This document shows, piece after piece, positions 39,885 through 51,619 of a DNA stretch of 64,000 bases. Both the position numbers and the translations under genes were made by a program. The stretch is from Cryptomeria japonica (lineage: Eukaryota; Streptophyta; Pinopsida; Cupressales; Cupressaceae): contig NC_081406.1 of the NCBI RefSeq assembly GCF_030272615.1, positions 470,074,400 through 470,138,399 of the forward strand, in the 5' to 3' direction. Numbering within the stretch: the first letter of the stretch is position 1; each line of letters starts with the position of its first letter. Below the pieces are notes generated by a model. That model did no database searches and was not told where the DNA came from. It was given only the letters and a program-made list of their open reading frames with translations.

Positions 39885-40563
39885 ATTACAACAAAAGAGA
39901 ATTCAAGAGAAATTATAACAATGCGACAACGTCTTAGAAAATATTCAACTTGTCTCTTAAAATATAGCAAGGCACCAACTTATTTATAGAGCTCACATAT
40001 GAAAGGTAGGTGCCTATGGTTTTCAAAACCATCTCCCACGCCTAATTAGTCAAGTGATGTCCAAAAAAATGAGTTGTCATATCCATGACATTTTACACAG
40101 AAATTTTCAAATATCTATCACCTAACTCTTCCATAATGGTCATCTTTCCATATGCACTACACCCACTACATAGAAACTTCCAAAGTAATAATTAGGTGTA
40201 TCCCATGTGCATAAATACTTGCTAAAATGAACTCAAATACCAACTACTCAATATTAACTCCTCATGGCTCTTCCATCGAACTAAGAGTTGTCATAGTCAG
40301 ATTGGGAAACTACCATAGTCCCAACATGCCATGACACTAGTCCCCTAAAATTTAGGACCTCAAATGTGGGCATTAAATTCTTAGAAAATAGGAATCCATG
40401 TCATAGTCTCACCTTCCATGCAGAATGCCATGTCACTAAGAGGTCCCACAAAGATGGCATGACAATAAGAAGTTGGAAACATAGGCTATAACAATATATT
40501 CAACAATTAATTAAATAATTCAACATGTTAGGACTCTAAGGATGAGACACCTTAATTCAAACA
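39885..40563 (-). repeat. copia D 3' LTR, near part
   Basis: On the minus strand a polypurine tract ACAAGTGGGAGAA (about 40564-40577) is followed by TGTTTGAATTAAGG, a normal copia 3' LTR start. A TATA box, tcTATAAATAag, lies on the minus strand at 39981-39988. The LTR is cut at 39884 by gypsy A and should continue left of 2897. Confidence 0.65.
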
Positions 40564-40589
40564 TTCTCCCACTTGTCTAAGACCTATCA

Positions 40590-41400
40590 ATATTCAATCT
40601 CCATTGTCTAATCAAGACCCCAATCCCCATAAAACTGGCACACCTTTTAAAAAATTTTGTGCTTGCTAGATTAGTTAATGCATTTGTAACATTCAACAAA
40701 GTATCAATATTTTTTTACTTAACCTTTCCATCTTCTATAATATCACAAACAAAATGAATTTTACACCAATATTCTAGCATGAAAGGTATGATTCTTTGCT
40801 AAACAAATTGCACTCTGATTGTCACAACAAATAGTGATATATCCTGCATCAACACCAATGTCTAAACACAAATGTCCAAGCCAAATGGCTTCCTTACAAT
40901 CATGAGTAGTTGTCATGTACTTTTCTTTTGTAGTGGACAAAGTGACTATAGCATGTTGCTAGCTGATAGCATAGTGGATCTTTCACTATCAATGTCACCT
41001 ACCTAATCCGAATCCTCATATCAATGAATGAAAACTAAATATTGAGGTCCACTAGGATAACCATGAATTGATAATGATTAATTAGATATACCGCATAAAT
41101 ATGTGAACACTCTCTTCACCGCATCCCAATGCACCCATCCAGGATTAGCCATAAACTAAGGACTCTCACTACTTGGGTAATGTTTGGCCTAATACAAACC
41201 ATAACATACATTAAACCACCTACAAAAATTGCATAAGAAACTTTGGTTATGTCCTCCATCTCAGTTTAAGAGGTTTTGGAAATTCTCTACATAAAGATTT
41301 GTTCCCTATAGCACTAGAATGATTATCTATCTACATGTGGTCATGCTTAATCTCTCCAACACAAAGTTCACAAACTTACTAAAAAAATGTGTTTGTGTGA
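40590..41400 (-). pseudogene. pol: copia D RT-end / RNase H relic
   Basis: Translating the minus strand in pieces gives the copia RNase H order: SYAIFVGGLMYVMV, then NPGWVHWDAVKRVFTYL, GDIDSERSTM, HDCKEAIWLGHLCLDIGVD and CCDNQSAICLAKNHTFHAR, followed by TLLNVTNALTNLASTKFF and the polypurine tract. All three frames are needed, so there are many indels. The 5' part of the element is missing or beyond recognition upstream of about 41400. Confidence 0.75.
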
Positions 41401-43050
41401 AAGGAGTATCTTACCTAGCTACTTTATCACCTAGGTCCTATTCACACTAGTTCCTTAAGTTTACTTAGGGTACACATAGGATAGCTATCACTTTATATCT
41501 CAAGTCATAAGATTAAGACATATATCATAATATTTTGCAATCCAATGTCTTAGTTTGGTGTATATAACCAGTGATTTTTTTAATCTCAATGAATAATTGC
41601 AAGTAATCTATCACTTGCCTAATTTGATAGAATAAAAATATCTATAGTTGATCTTTCTTGTGCTTTCATAGAAGTTCCTAGATCTTGGTTATATACAATC
41701 TTTAGTAAAATCTTGTATTGCATAGAGCGCTTTGTACAAATTCTTACATGATATCAAATATTGTGTGATTGCTTCTTGTTAGTGTTAATTGAGAGATATA
41801 AGTTGAAATTATTGGTGGATCTTAAATTTTTTACTATACTCTTTCTAGCATTAAATGATGATATGGATATTTATAATAACTTGATAAAAAATTTAGATTT
41901 TGAGTTTTTCTTGGTGGCTTTGTATTGTAAGTTTATTTTGGAGGTTTTTAGTGCAATTATGAGCTTAACATTAAGTTTAAGGTGTCCAAGAAAGTCAAAA
42001 TCTCCCTTTTGTTTTGTTAAAATTGAACATATGAGGCTAGTTCTATGAGGGTTTGAAGTTGGGAGGTGGTTGTCAAATTTGGAAGGTAGCTTAAATTTTG
42101 GAGCATTTTGAGTTCGTTGATTCCCAAAATCGTAGGTTGTCAAACTCTAAGAGTATGTCAGGTTCTATTGTCAAGTTTTACTATTAACTTTGGCCAACAA
42201 ACAAAATGCACCGGCATGGTTGCAATTCCCCACTCTTCAGTTTTTGCTTGGCCTAGGTGGGTGTACCTTGAGAATAGTTGTAGAAAATTGTAGTTATATA
42301 GAGAATGCTTTTGGCATATGATCTACTAATATACAAGTTGATTTCTATTACTATGCCAAAAAATAAAAGGAAGTAATTGTATCTGTGTAGTTTAAATTTA
42401 TGTGACTAGTGCCTTCCTTCTACTGGGTAACAAAGTCAACTTTTGCTTCCTTAATGGTTTTATATCACTTTGTTAGACAATTTTTACATCCATACCTTAT
42501 ATGAATCTCTGAATCGCTTGTTTCCCTTAATGAAATGAGTTGTCTTTTGTTACTATGACTTATCTAAATGAATTTAATCCCTCCTTGAGAGACCCAAGCA
42601 AATAAACCATATAAAGTAAGTTATTTTCAATCAATCTAAGATACCCTTGGTATTCAAATCAATATAACACATAAATTCCACATATAGAGATATAAAACAA
42701 CATTGATTACTTTAACCAATATAACAGATGAAACTAAATTTTAAACATTCAAATGTATTAATTCATAGCTTTGGGAAAAAAACCAACAAGTGTTCTGAAA
42801 GTTCTAAAATGTGGCAATGTTTTTTCATATATCTTTTTAGTAGCGGTTGTGGTTCTCTTTATAGAGAGCAACAAGCTTCCAACTACCACCTCAAATGTCA
42901 CATCATTTGATAATCATAAAATGAAAAGTTTGTTTGAAACGGTAATATAAAGAAAATATAAAACAATAAATCTACTTGTGCACATCCATAATCTTCAATC
43001 TCTTGATGAATGATCATCGCTATGATCGGCTTGGAAAAGCGTTCACCTTG
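41401..43050. other. non-coding DNA without a recognised element
   Basis: AT-rich DNA with short frames lacking motifs (for example 41761-42048). A weak copia-like primer site (tgatatcaaat near 41750, after ttaca) might mark a badly decayed LTR end on the plus strand; nothing else supports it. Confidence 0.4.
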
Positions 43051-43551
43051 TGTAGCATCCTAAAATTGCACCCCTTTGCAATTTTACCATTTGCACCTAG
43101 TTTCCTTCTTGGGACTTGATTATGCTCATGCCCCTTCCATATTATATTATTTTTTGACATTTCCTATGCATAAGGCACTTGATCCTTGCCCCAAAATAGG
43201 GCAGGACAAGGGCGTGGCACCTTAGTCCTCAATAGGACCATGGCACAATGCCATGGCCCCCCTCATTTTTGGGCCCCTTTCAACCCATTTTCACATTTCA
43301 AATATGAGCGGGAATTCCCTCTTCATGTTAGCTCATGTTGGAAAATTAATCAGTTTTCTCAATGGAAAAGTACATAAAGAGGATTTTCCCTCTCATTCGA
43401 ACATCTAACACACCAATCAATCATCAAAGACATCTATCAAGCATACATGAGATCAAGCATTCAAACATTCAAGAGCAATTGAGCATTGTTAGTCTTCCTT
43501 CAAGCCTTGGAACAAACGATAATATCAAGATTCAAGCATTGAAGTGGAGAT
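43051..43551 (+). repeat. gypsy B 5' LTR, left part
   Basis: It starts TGTAGCATCC and includes cDNA-like AT-poor text with a repeated 'ccatggc' region. It ends at the copia 2 target repeat gagat (43547-43551). Confidence 0.6.
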
Positions 43552-44616
43552 TGTTGGTATTTTGGCTATGTTGATATGGTTTTGTCATTGATTCCAACAC
43601 CTATAACATTTATCAACTCTGGCATTTTGGAGGATCAACAATGTTCACCGGCAAGCAAGTGACTAATGTACAGTCACCGGTATTTGGTACACCAGCAAGA
43701 TATATTGTTCACCGGCAATTGGAATAACATGGAAAACACTTGGTCGTGTCAAAGACATCATTTGGACACTTTTTCTTGGAGATTTATTCATTGGCATATT
43801 CGTATTTGCATATTTGCTGTTACCAGCAAATAGGTCTAGAATAAGCACCGACAGGCTTATCTATTCTAGATCAGCACGACACGCTTTGGAGATGATTTTG
43901 TTGTTATTGTAAATGCATTAAGCTGACATGTTGAATCGGATATTGCATCAATTATTGATTTACTTATAATTATTTTATTGTAATATCTTTTAGAGAAGAC
44001 CTACTAAAATTGGACTTAGGTTATGGTATATATGTAAGATCTTAATTGTAAGATCAATATGCGATTGGGAAAAGAATTTGTAAGAAGGTATATGTGAGAA
44101 TAAGCAGAGCTATACATGTAGACATCATTTGAAGGTGAAGCAAGGTTTTTGTGAAAGCAATCAGAACTACACTGGTACTAAATCCAGCATATGAAGATGC
44201 TATTTTAAGCAATACATCATTATTGGATTTAACCATCCAATTGTAGTCAGTGTGACTCTTATTTGTGTTTGAGCAGTGAGCTCTAGGTGCTTGGCCTTTC
44301 TGCATGTGCAGACCCCATTTGTATACACGTACTATCTGCAGTAGTATCATCTGATTGTGGGTAGGGTTTCCCACTATGGTTTTTCCCCTTACAGGGTTTC
44401 CACATACAAATATTGGTGTTATGTGTTGTGGATGTTATTGTCTTTCTGTTTCATGCATTAATCTTTACTGGTGCTGTAATTAACTGATAAACTATCTACC
44501 AACATAAATTTTGGTTTACCGGTATTAAGCATTAAGGTTGGTTAAGTTGTTTTTGGTTTTAATTTATTTGACAACTGATTCACTCCCCCCCTCTCAGTTG
44601 TCTCCGGGACCTAACA
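43552..44616 (+). repeat. copia 2 5' LTR (1065 bp)
   Basis: It starts TGTTGGTATTTTGG and ends gggacctaaca. It is the partner of 49186-50246. Confidence 0.95.
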
Positions 44617-44617
44617 A

Positions 44618-44632
44618 TTGGTATCAGAGCCT
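44618..44632 (+). other. copia 2 primer-binding site
   Basis: TTGGTATCAGAGCCT lies one base after the LTR; TGGTATCAGAGC is the perfect initiator-methionine tRNA complement. Confidence 0.95.
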
Positions 44633-44673
44633 AGTCCTCATTTTGCAGAAGTTTAATAGCTTGAGGAGATCCA

Positions 44674-45780
44674 ATGTCTACTAACTATTTCAGGAAGGAC
44701 AGTCCTAAACTTGATGGAACCAATTATGGAATATGGAAGATCAGAATGGAGACACATCTAAATTGCATTGGAAAGGATATCTGGGATGTTACAAAGAATG
44801 GCTACATTTCTCCTCCTCAAAGTCAGCCTAATCCACCTACTTTAGGAAAAGATGAAGAAAATGATTGCAAAGCAAGGGAAGCACTTTTGAGCATATTATC
44901 AGATCAACAAATCATGGGATTGTCAGATAGGTCTACTGCTAAAGCTATTTGGGATCATTTGGAAACATTGAATGAAGGGGATTCCACAGTCAAAATTGCA
45001 AAACTTGAAAGCTTCCGAGTCAGGTATGAAAATCTAAAAATGGAAGAAGATGAAAGGATTTTTGCTTTTATGGAAAGAGTAAATGAAATTGTTTTAGGTA
45101 TTAAATGTTGTGGAGGAACTTTAAGTGAAGATAAAATTGTTTCAAAAGTTTTAAGAGGATTGCCACCGGCATATAAAATGAAAGTTACTGTTATAAATGA
45201 GTTGAGAACAATGCCTAATACATCAGTAACTAGGGATACATTGATTGGAAAACTTTCAGCTTTTGAAATTGAGGAATTTGGTCTTATTGCTACTATAAAG
45301 ACAGATTTAGCCTTTAAAGCATCAACATCATCTGCACCATCTTTTGACAAATCTGATTGGAAAGCCTTTTATGCAAGAGAACTTGAGGAAAGCAGGAGAG
45401 AAAATGAAGAACTTGAAGCACTATTTGCAAGGAAAATGCCTAAAGGTCCAGTTGGAAGTAAGTATGAAGGTAAAGCACCCTTTAAATGTTTTAACTATAA
45501 TAAGATTGGTCATATGGCTTCAAGATGCCCTAATAGACATGCTAGACTAAGAGAAGAAGCTAAAAGAACATACAAGCCTAACCCTGAATATCAGAGATAC
45601 AGATTTAAGAAGAATAAAGACAAATCTTGTTATCTTGTTGATGAAGGAGTCATTGATGATTCTGATGAAGATCCGACAGACAATGGATGGGTTTTTGTTT
45701 CCATAACAGAAGATCAACCGACACCTATTGTTCAACTAGTAGAGCAGGCCCTGGTAGCTAAAGTTGAAGTTAAGGATGAA
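44674..45780 (+). pseudogene. gag: copia 2 gag
   Basis: ATG 44674 opens MSTNYFRKDSPKLDGTNYGI, a standard copia gag start (DGTNYGIWKIRME). The UBN2-type core runs through AIWDHLETLNEGDSTVKIAK and VLRGLPPAYKMKV. A zinc knuckle near 45485 reads CFNYNKIGHMASRC; the second zinc-binding Cys is Tyr, so binding should be impaired. The frame is open through this whole part and into the protease, with no stop until 45889. Confidence 0.93.
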
Positions 45781-46140
45781 TGGATCATTGATTCAGGATG
45801 TTCACATCATATGACTGGTGATAAAGGTAAATTCTTTAACTTTCAGGAATACAATGGAGGTCTGGTAAGATTTGGAGATGATAAAGCTTGATTGATCAAA
45901 GGAAAAGGTATTATATCTCTTGATGGTAAGCATAATACTGACAATGTTTACTATGTAGAAGGTTTAAAGCAAAATATTTTGAGTGTTGGTCAATTAGTTG
46001 AAAAAGGATTTTAGTTACAATTTAAGAATGGTAAATGCAAAATTATGAACAGAACTGGTTTGGAAATTGCAACCGGTAATCAAACTAGAGGTAATATCTT
46101 TCATTTGAATAACAGTAAAAAGACATGCTTGATTGCACAC
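45781..46140 (+). pseudogene. pro: copia 2 aspartic protease
   Basis: WIIDSGCSHHMTGDKGKF holds the DSG catalytic loop, in frame with gag. A TGA at 45889-45891 (probably a decayed CGA) and a TAG near 46012 break it; the block NVYYVEGLKQNILSVGQLVE is intact. Confidence 0.9.
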
Positions 46141-47229
46141 ATTGATGAAAGTTGGCTATGGCATAAGAGACTCTGTCATGTAAATTTTGATTGCATGGTA
46201 AAAATCAGTACTACTAAGGCAGTTAGAGACTTACCTAAGATTGTTAAACCTCACAATCCGGTATGTAAGGAATGTCAATTTGGAAAACAAGTTAGAGCAT
46301 CTTTTAAAAGTATTCTAGAAAAATCCAATAATGCTCTTGACTTAATTCACACTGATTTATGTGGTCCAGCTAGAACTAAAAGCTTACAAGGTGATAGATA
46401 TTTCATGCTAATCATTGATGACTATTATAGAATGTGTTGGGTTACTTTTCTCAGAGAAAAATCAGAAGCACTTGGGAAGTTCAAATTATTCAAAGCAATG
46501 GTAGAAAATGAAACTGGTAAGAAAATAAAATGTCTGAGATCGGATCAAGGAGGTGAATTCACATCTAAGGAATTTAATACAATCCATGAAGTGAATGGAA
46601 TCAGAAGACAATTATCAGCACCCCGGATACCACAACAAAATGGAGTTGTAGAAAGGAAAAACAAAACTATCTTGGATGTAGCTAGAAGTATGTTATCTGA
46701 AGCAAATCTACCACATGTATATTGGAGAGAGGTAGTAAGCACAACGGTCTATAAATTCAACAAAGTTCACATCAAAGGAGAAAATGGTAAGACCCCTCAT
46801 GAACTATGGTTTGGTATTACTCCTACTCTTAAATATTTTAGAATATTTGGAAGTAAATGCTATATTAGAAGAGATGAGTATATTGGCAAATTTGACCCTA
46901 GAAGTGATGAAGGAATATTTCTTGGTTATTCATCTAAGAGAAAAGCATATAGATGTTTTAACAAGAGATTGCACAAAATTGTTGAGAGTACAAAAGTGAA
47001 GATTGATGAACAATTTAGAGGAACTTGAAGGTATATAGACTCTGAACCAGCAATAGAGATACTGACAAATGAATCTACATTTAATCCACCGGTACAAATT
47101 GAAGATCCAGTTACACCGGTATCATCTAAAAATTCCACTATAACTAAGGAACATCAGCAAACGAAGACACCTCGATATGTAAGATTGAACCACTCTGAAA
47201 ATTAGATAATTGGGAATAAATATCAAGGA
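46141..47229 (+). pseudogene. pol: copia 2 integrase
   Basis: The zinc-binding part WLWHKRLCHVNFD and VCKECQFGKQVRASF precedes the catalytic core: D in DLIHTDLCGP, D in CLRSDQGGEFTS and E in QQNGVVERKNKT, a complete DDE triad. The C-terminal block SDEGIFLGYSSKRKAYRCFN is typical of copia. Stops are at 47026-47028 and near 47203, in the linker to RT. Confidence 0.93.
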
Positions 47230-48240
47230 GTTATGACAAGAGGAAGACAAGAAAATGAAGAGGTATGTCTTATTTCTCAAATTGAATCATCATCAATTAT
47301 TGAGGCATGTAAAGATGAGCACTGGATTAAAGCTATGGAAGAGGAACTAGAACAAATTGAGAAGAATAACGCATGGACATTAGTTCCTTGGCCTAAAGAC
47401 AAAAATGTGATTGGAACAAAATGGGTATTCAGAAACAAACTTAATGAAGATGGGAAGGTAATCAGAAATAAAGCAAGACTAGTGTGTAAGGGATATTCTC
47501 AGAAAGAAGGAATTGATTATAATGAAACTTTTGCACCGATAGCTAGAATTAAGGCAGTCATATTATTCTTGGCTTTTGCAGCACACAAGAACTACAAAGT
47601 ATATCAAATGGATATTAAATGTGCAATTTTGAATGGAGATCTTCAAGAAGAAGTTTACATTGAGCAATCTGATGGATTTTCTTTGACAGATAATAAAGAT
47701 ATGGTTTGCAGGTTAAGGAAAGCTTTGTATGGGTTGAAGCAAGCTCCAAGAGCTTGGTATGCTAGATTGGATAAATATCTTTTGAAGATTTTGATTTTCT
47801 AAAGGTAATGCTAACAACAACTTATACTATAAAGTGACTAATGATGACATTCTGGTTATAGAAGTTTTTGTTGATGATATAATCTTTGGACGATAAGATG
47901 GATTATGTAAAGACTTTTCTATTGAAATGCATCATGAATTTGAAATGTCTATGATTGGAGAGATAAAATTCTTTTTAGGATTACAGATCTTAGAGACTGA
48001 TAAAGTTATATTCTTAAGTCAATCCAAGTACTTGAAGGGGTTACTAAAGAAATTTGGGATGGAAAACTCTAAACCGGTAAGCACACATATGACTACAAAT
48101 GACAAATTATCACTAAGGGATGAATCTATACCTATTAATCCGACTAGGTACAAGTATATGATAGCAGGCCTACTATATTTGACACAAACAAGACCTGATA
48201 TTATGAATGTATTATGTATTGTTTCAAGATTTCAGAGTAA
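47230..48240 (+). pseudogene. pol: copia 2 reverse transcriptase, one frameshift
   Basis: RT opens with HWIKAMEEELEQIEKNNAWT and IGTKWVFRNKLNEDGKVIRN, followed by QMDIKCAILNGDLQEEVYIE and CRLRKALYGLKQAPRAWYAR. A one-base frame change near 47800 is followed in the new frame by VIEVFVDDIIFGR (catalytic VDD intact), a TAA, then FEMSMIGEIKFFLGLQI. Frame change and stop make it non-functional. Confidence 0.93.
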
Positions 48241-48850
48241 TCCTAAAGAAAATCATGAATCAATAGTAAAAAGGATTTTTCGGTACTTACAAGGCACTAC
48301 AAATCTTGGTTTATGGTATCCTAGAGATGAAAACTTTGAATTATGTGCAAATATAGATGCAAATTGGGCAGGAGATGTGGATGATAGAAAAAACACCACT
48401 GACAGAGCATTTTTTCTTGGAAGTAGATTAATTTCTTGGTTGAGTAAGAAACAAAGTTGCACAACTTTATCAACAGCAGAATCAGAATATGTTGCAACAA
48501 CAACTAACTGTACACAGGTATTATGGCTTAAGCAAATGTTGAAGAAAATAAAGGTAAAATGCAAGGAACCTAGAACTATCTATTGTGATAACACTATAGC
48601 AATTGATATATCTAAGAATCCGGTACTACATTCTAAAACTAGACATGTTTCTATCAAATTGAATTTTCTGAAAGACAATGTTGAAGCAAAAGAAGTAAAA
48701 CTGGTTTATGTGAATACTAAAGAGCAAATTGCAGATATTTTCACTAAGCCTTTGCCTAAGGAGACTTTTGAATATCTCATAGATCAGATTGGGGCCATAC
48801 CCCCACTAGTAGAGACTTATACAGTTGATGTTTGTCATCAATCAACATAA
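48241..48850 (+). pseudogene. pol: copia 2 RNase H
   Basis: Open to the natural TAA at 48848-48850. Blocks IVKRIFRYLQGTTNLGLWYP, IDANWAGDVDDRKNTTDRAF, LISWLSKKQSCTTLSTAESE and IYCDNTIAIDISKNPVLHSK give the copia RNase H; the Asp usually seen in DADWAG reads DANWAG. The tail TKEQIADIFTKPLPKETFEY is the usual C-terminus. SIRE-like wording is my reading of the WLSKKQ and WYPR blocks. Confidence 0.93.
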
Positions 48851-49172
48851 CTAATAGAGAAATCTTTTATTCCAAATTTGATGAGGAGAGCTACTTCTTA
48901 GGGGGAATAGTTGGCATACTGAATTGGTTGGTATTTTGTATTTGAACCTGGCTTTTGTATTGGCTTTGGCATTTGATGTCAAAGGGGGAGAGATTGATAT
49001 GGAAAAACACAAAGAAATCACATGTTACTCTCAAGGGGAGAGATTGATTACTCTCTGTATCTAAATTTTGATTTCTGGTTATGATCTCTTTTGGGAGATT
49101 ATTGGTTTTTGCTTTTTGGCATTTCTGTTTTGGCACTTTGATGGTTTTTCCATCTTGTGTTGCCATCAACGC

Positions 49173-49185
49173 CAAAGGGGGAAAT
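49173..49185 (+). other. copia 2 polypurine tract
   Basis: Caaagggggaaat directly precedes the 3' LTR. A similar run, tcaaagggggagaga, lies upstream at about 48977. Confidence 0.85.
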
Positions 49186-50246
49186 TTTTGGTATTTTGTT
49201 TATGTTGATATGGTTTTGTCATTGATGCCAACACCTATAACACTTATCAACTTTGGCACTTTGGAGGATCAACAATGTTCACCGGCAAGCAAGTGACTAA
49301 TGCACAGTCACCGGTATCTGGTACACTGGCAGGATATATTGTTCACCAGCAATTGGAATAACATGGAAAAAACTTGATCATGTCAAAGACATCATTTGGA
49401 CACTTTTTCTTGGAGATTTTTTCATTGGCATATTCGTATTTGCATATTTGCTGTTATCGGCAAATAGGTCTAGAATAAGCACCAACAGGCTTATCTATTC
49501 CAGATCAACACGACACGCTTTGGAGATGATTTTGTTGTTATTGTAAATGCATTAAGCCGACATGTTGAATCAGATATTGCATCGGTTATTGATTTACTTA
49601 TAATTATTTTATTGTAATATCTTTTAGAGCCGACCTACTAAAATTGGTCTTAGGTTATGGTATATATGTAAGATCTTAATTGTAAGATCAATATGCGATT
49701 GGGAAAAGAATTTGTAAGAAGGTATGCGAGAATAAGCAGAGCTATACATGCAAACATCATTTGAAGGTGAAGCAAGGTTTTTGTGAAAGCAATCAGAACT
49801 ACACCGATATTGAATCCAACATATGAAGATGCTATTTTAAGCAGTAAATCATTATTGGATTTAACCATCCAATTGTAGTCAGTGTGACTCCTATTTGTGT
49901 TTGAGCAGTGAGCTCTAGGCACTTGGCCTTTCTGCATTTGCAGACCCCATTTGTATACACATACTATCTGCAATAGTATCATCTGATTGTGGGTAAGGTT
50001 TCCCATCGTGGTTTTTCCTCTTACAGGGTTTCCACGTACAAATATTGGTGCTATGTGTTGTGGATGTTATTGTCTTTCTGTTTCATGCATTAATCTTTAC
50101 CGGTATTGTAATTAACTGATAAATTGTCTACCAGCATAAAGTTTGGTTTACTGGTATTAAGCATTAAGGTTGGTTAAGTTGTTTTTGGTTTGAATTTATT
50201 TGACAACTGATTCACCCCCCCTCTTAGTTGTCTCTGGGATCTAACA
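49186..50246 (+). repeat. copia 2 3' LTR (1061 bp)
   Basis: It starts TTTTGGTATTTTG (TG start lost) and ends gggatctaaca, followed by the target repeat gagat. Confidence 0.95.
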
Positions 50247-50251
50247 GAGAT

Positions 50252-50931
50252 CTACATCCTATTTCATGAAACCCTAATTCTATGTGGAGGCAAGCAAAGC
50301 TTCACAAGGAGGTATCATTATATTCAATTTTCAGTCATAATCAACATCTCCCTCAAAAGGACATCCTTTCCTTTTAGTCATTTCAATTACATTTATTTTA
50401 GTTTCATGGTTAATTTCAAAACCGAGGTTTGACCTAAGGAAATCACCTATTCCCAACCTTCCCCCCCTTCTTTCTGTGTGCACCAGACAGGTACAAAGTT
50501 GTACTCTTCAGAATAAGCTTCATTCACAAAGATGAATCAACCTTTTTTGGCATGCAAAAAGTTCAGAGGAACATAGTGCTGCATCATGGTCTCAACTTTT
50601 TAGGATATTTTTCAAGGGTCACATTTGAGTTGTCTTATACTGCTCAGATCCATGTGCACATGAAAATCCCGCATTTGTAGCTCATTGTTTTCTCAGTTTT
50701 ACCTTCATTTTTCAACACTTTACCTTAAATCAGTATTTGAACTTTCAAAAGAGAGGAAAAACCCCACAATAATCAATCAATCCCTTCAGTATTCAGTCCT
50801 TAAATTGATTCGTGACTAAATCTAGTGGATTTCCTTCACTCTTTTGAATGTAAAGGGTTTTTAAGCAAAATTGCGTTGGTGATTTCTCCCTTCTATGTTG
50901 CAAATTGTTGAATCAAAATTTCCCCTCTACA
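50252..50931 (+). repeat. gypsy B 5' LTR, right part
   Basis: It resumes after the duplicated gagat and ends tcccctctaca. The three following bases and the primer site match the spacing seen in gypsy A. Confidence 0.6.
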
Positions 50932-50934
50932 TTC

Positions 50935-50948
50935 TAGTGAACCCGACA
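50935..50948 (+). other. gypsy B primer-binding site
   Basis: TAGTGAACCCGACA differs in one base from the gypsy A site TGGTGAACCCGACA and sits three bases after the LTR end, as there. Confidence 0.65.
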
Positions 50949-51059
50949 TTTCCTATACTTAGTTTTGATTTTTGTTTTCATATCTGAGTGTGTATGCAAT
51001 TTAAAATTCAAATTTTCATTTACAAGTTTGATTTCCCTGCAAATTTGAAAAATTTAGAG

Positions 51060-51600
51060 GTTAATTTCACTAAAACCCTAATGTTTTATTTTAAAAAATG
51101 AGCTTGTGAATTGCATAATTTCTGTTAATTGTTTTAGATCTTAGTGTCTTTCAATTTCAAAATTTACAATTTCACTTGCAAGTCAAATTTCACATTTAAA
51201 TTTTAAAATTAAGTGATTAATTGCAAAAACCCTAATTTTCAAAAAAATTAAAATTGAGCTTGTGGGTTGTTTAAATTTTGAACTTATCATTTTAGAGTGG
51301 CCTCAAATTCAAATTTGCAATCTTGGATCAAATTTCAAATTTCAAATTTCAAATTTAAATTTTAAAATTAAGTGGTTAATTAAAAAAGCCCTAATTTTTA
51401 AATTTAAATTAATCTTGTGCATTTCCCAATTTTGGATTCATCATTTCAACCTTAGATCTCTATTTTTAAATTTAAAATTAAGAGGTTATTTTTACAAGGC
51501 CCTAATTTTAATTTTAAATTTCTTGTGGACAATTTCAAATTTAAATTTCAAAATTAAGTGGTTAATTCAAAGAGCCCTAATTTTTAGATTTAAATTGACT
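51060..51600 (+). repeat. degenerate leader repeats with aaattaag...gccctaatttt, gypsy B
   Basis: A phrase of the form aaattaag-gtggttaatt, then agccctaattttt, then an A/T-rich aaatttaaatt filler recurs about every 75-150 bp (near 51060, 51210, 51370, 51480 and 51555). It continues beyond the solo LTR near 52902 and 52980. It is non-coding. Confidence 0.7.
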
Positions 51601-51619
51601 ATTTCAATTTCCAAATTCT

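Larger units (their letters stand above)
43552..50246 (+). mobile_element. copia 2: SIRE-like Ty1/copia element nested in the gypsy B LTR
   Basis: LTRs lie at 43552-44616 and 49186-50246, with perfect target repeats gagat at 43547-43551 and 50247-50251. A perfect initiator-methionine primer site, a nearly complete polyprotein and a polypurine tract are present. The total is 6695 bp. About 27 differences were counted over the first 430 aligned LTR bases, so it is not recent. The 3' non-coding part between the polyprotein stop and the tract (48851-49172) is short and holds no extra ORF. Confidence 0.96.

Noticed and set aside
41733-41765. copia-like primer site (ttaca then tgatatcaaat) suggesting another element
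   Set aside because: Only a weak match, no LTR partner and no gag reading frame after it.
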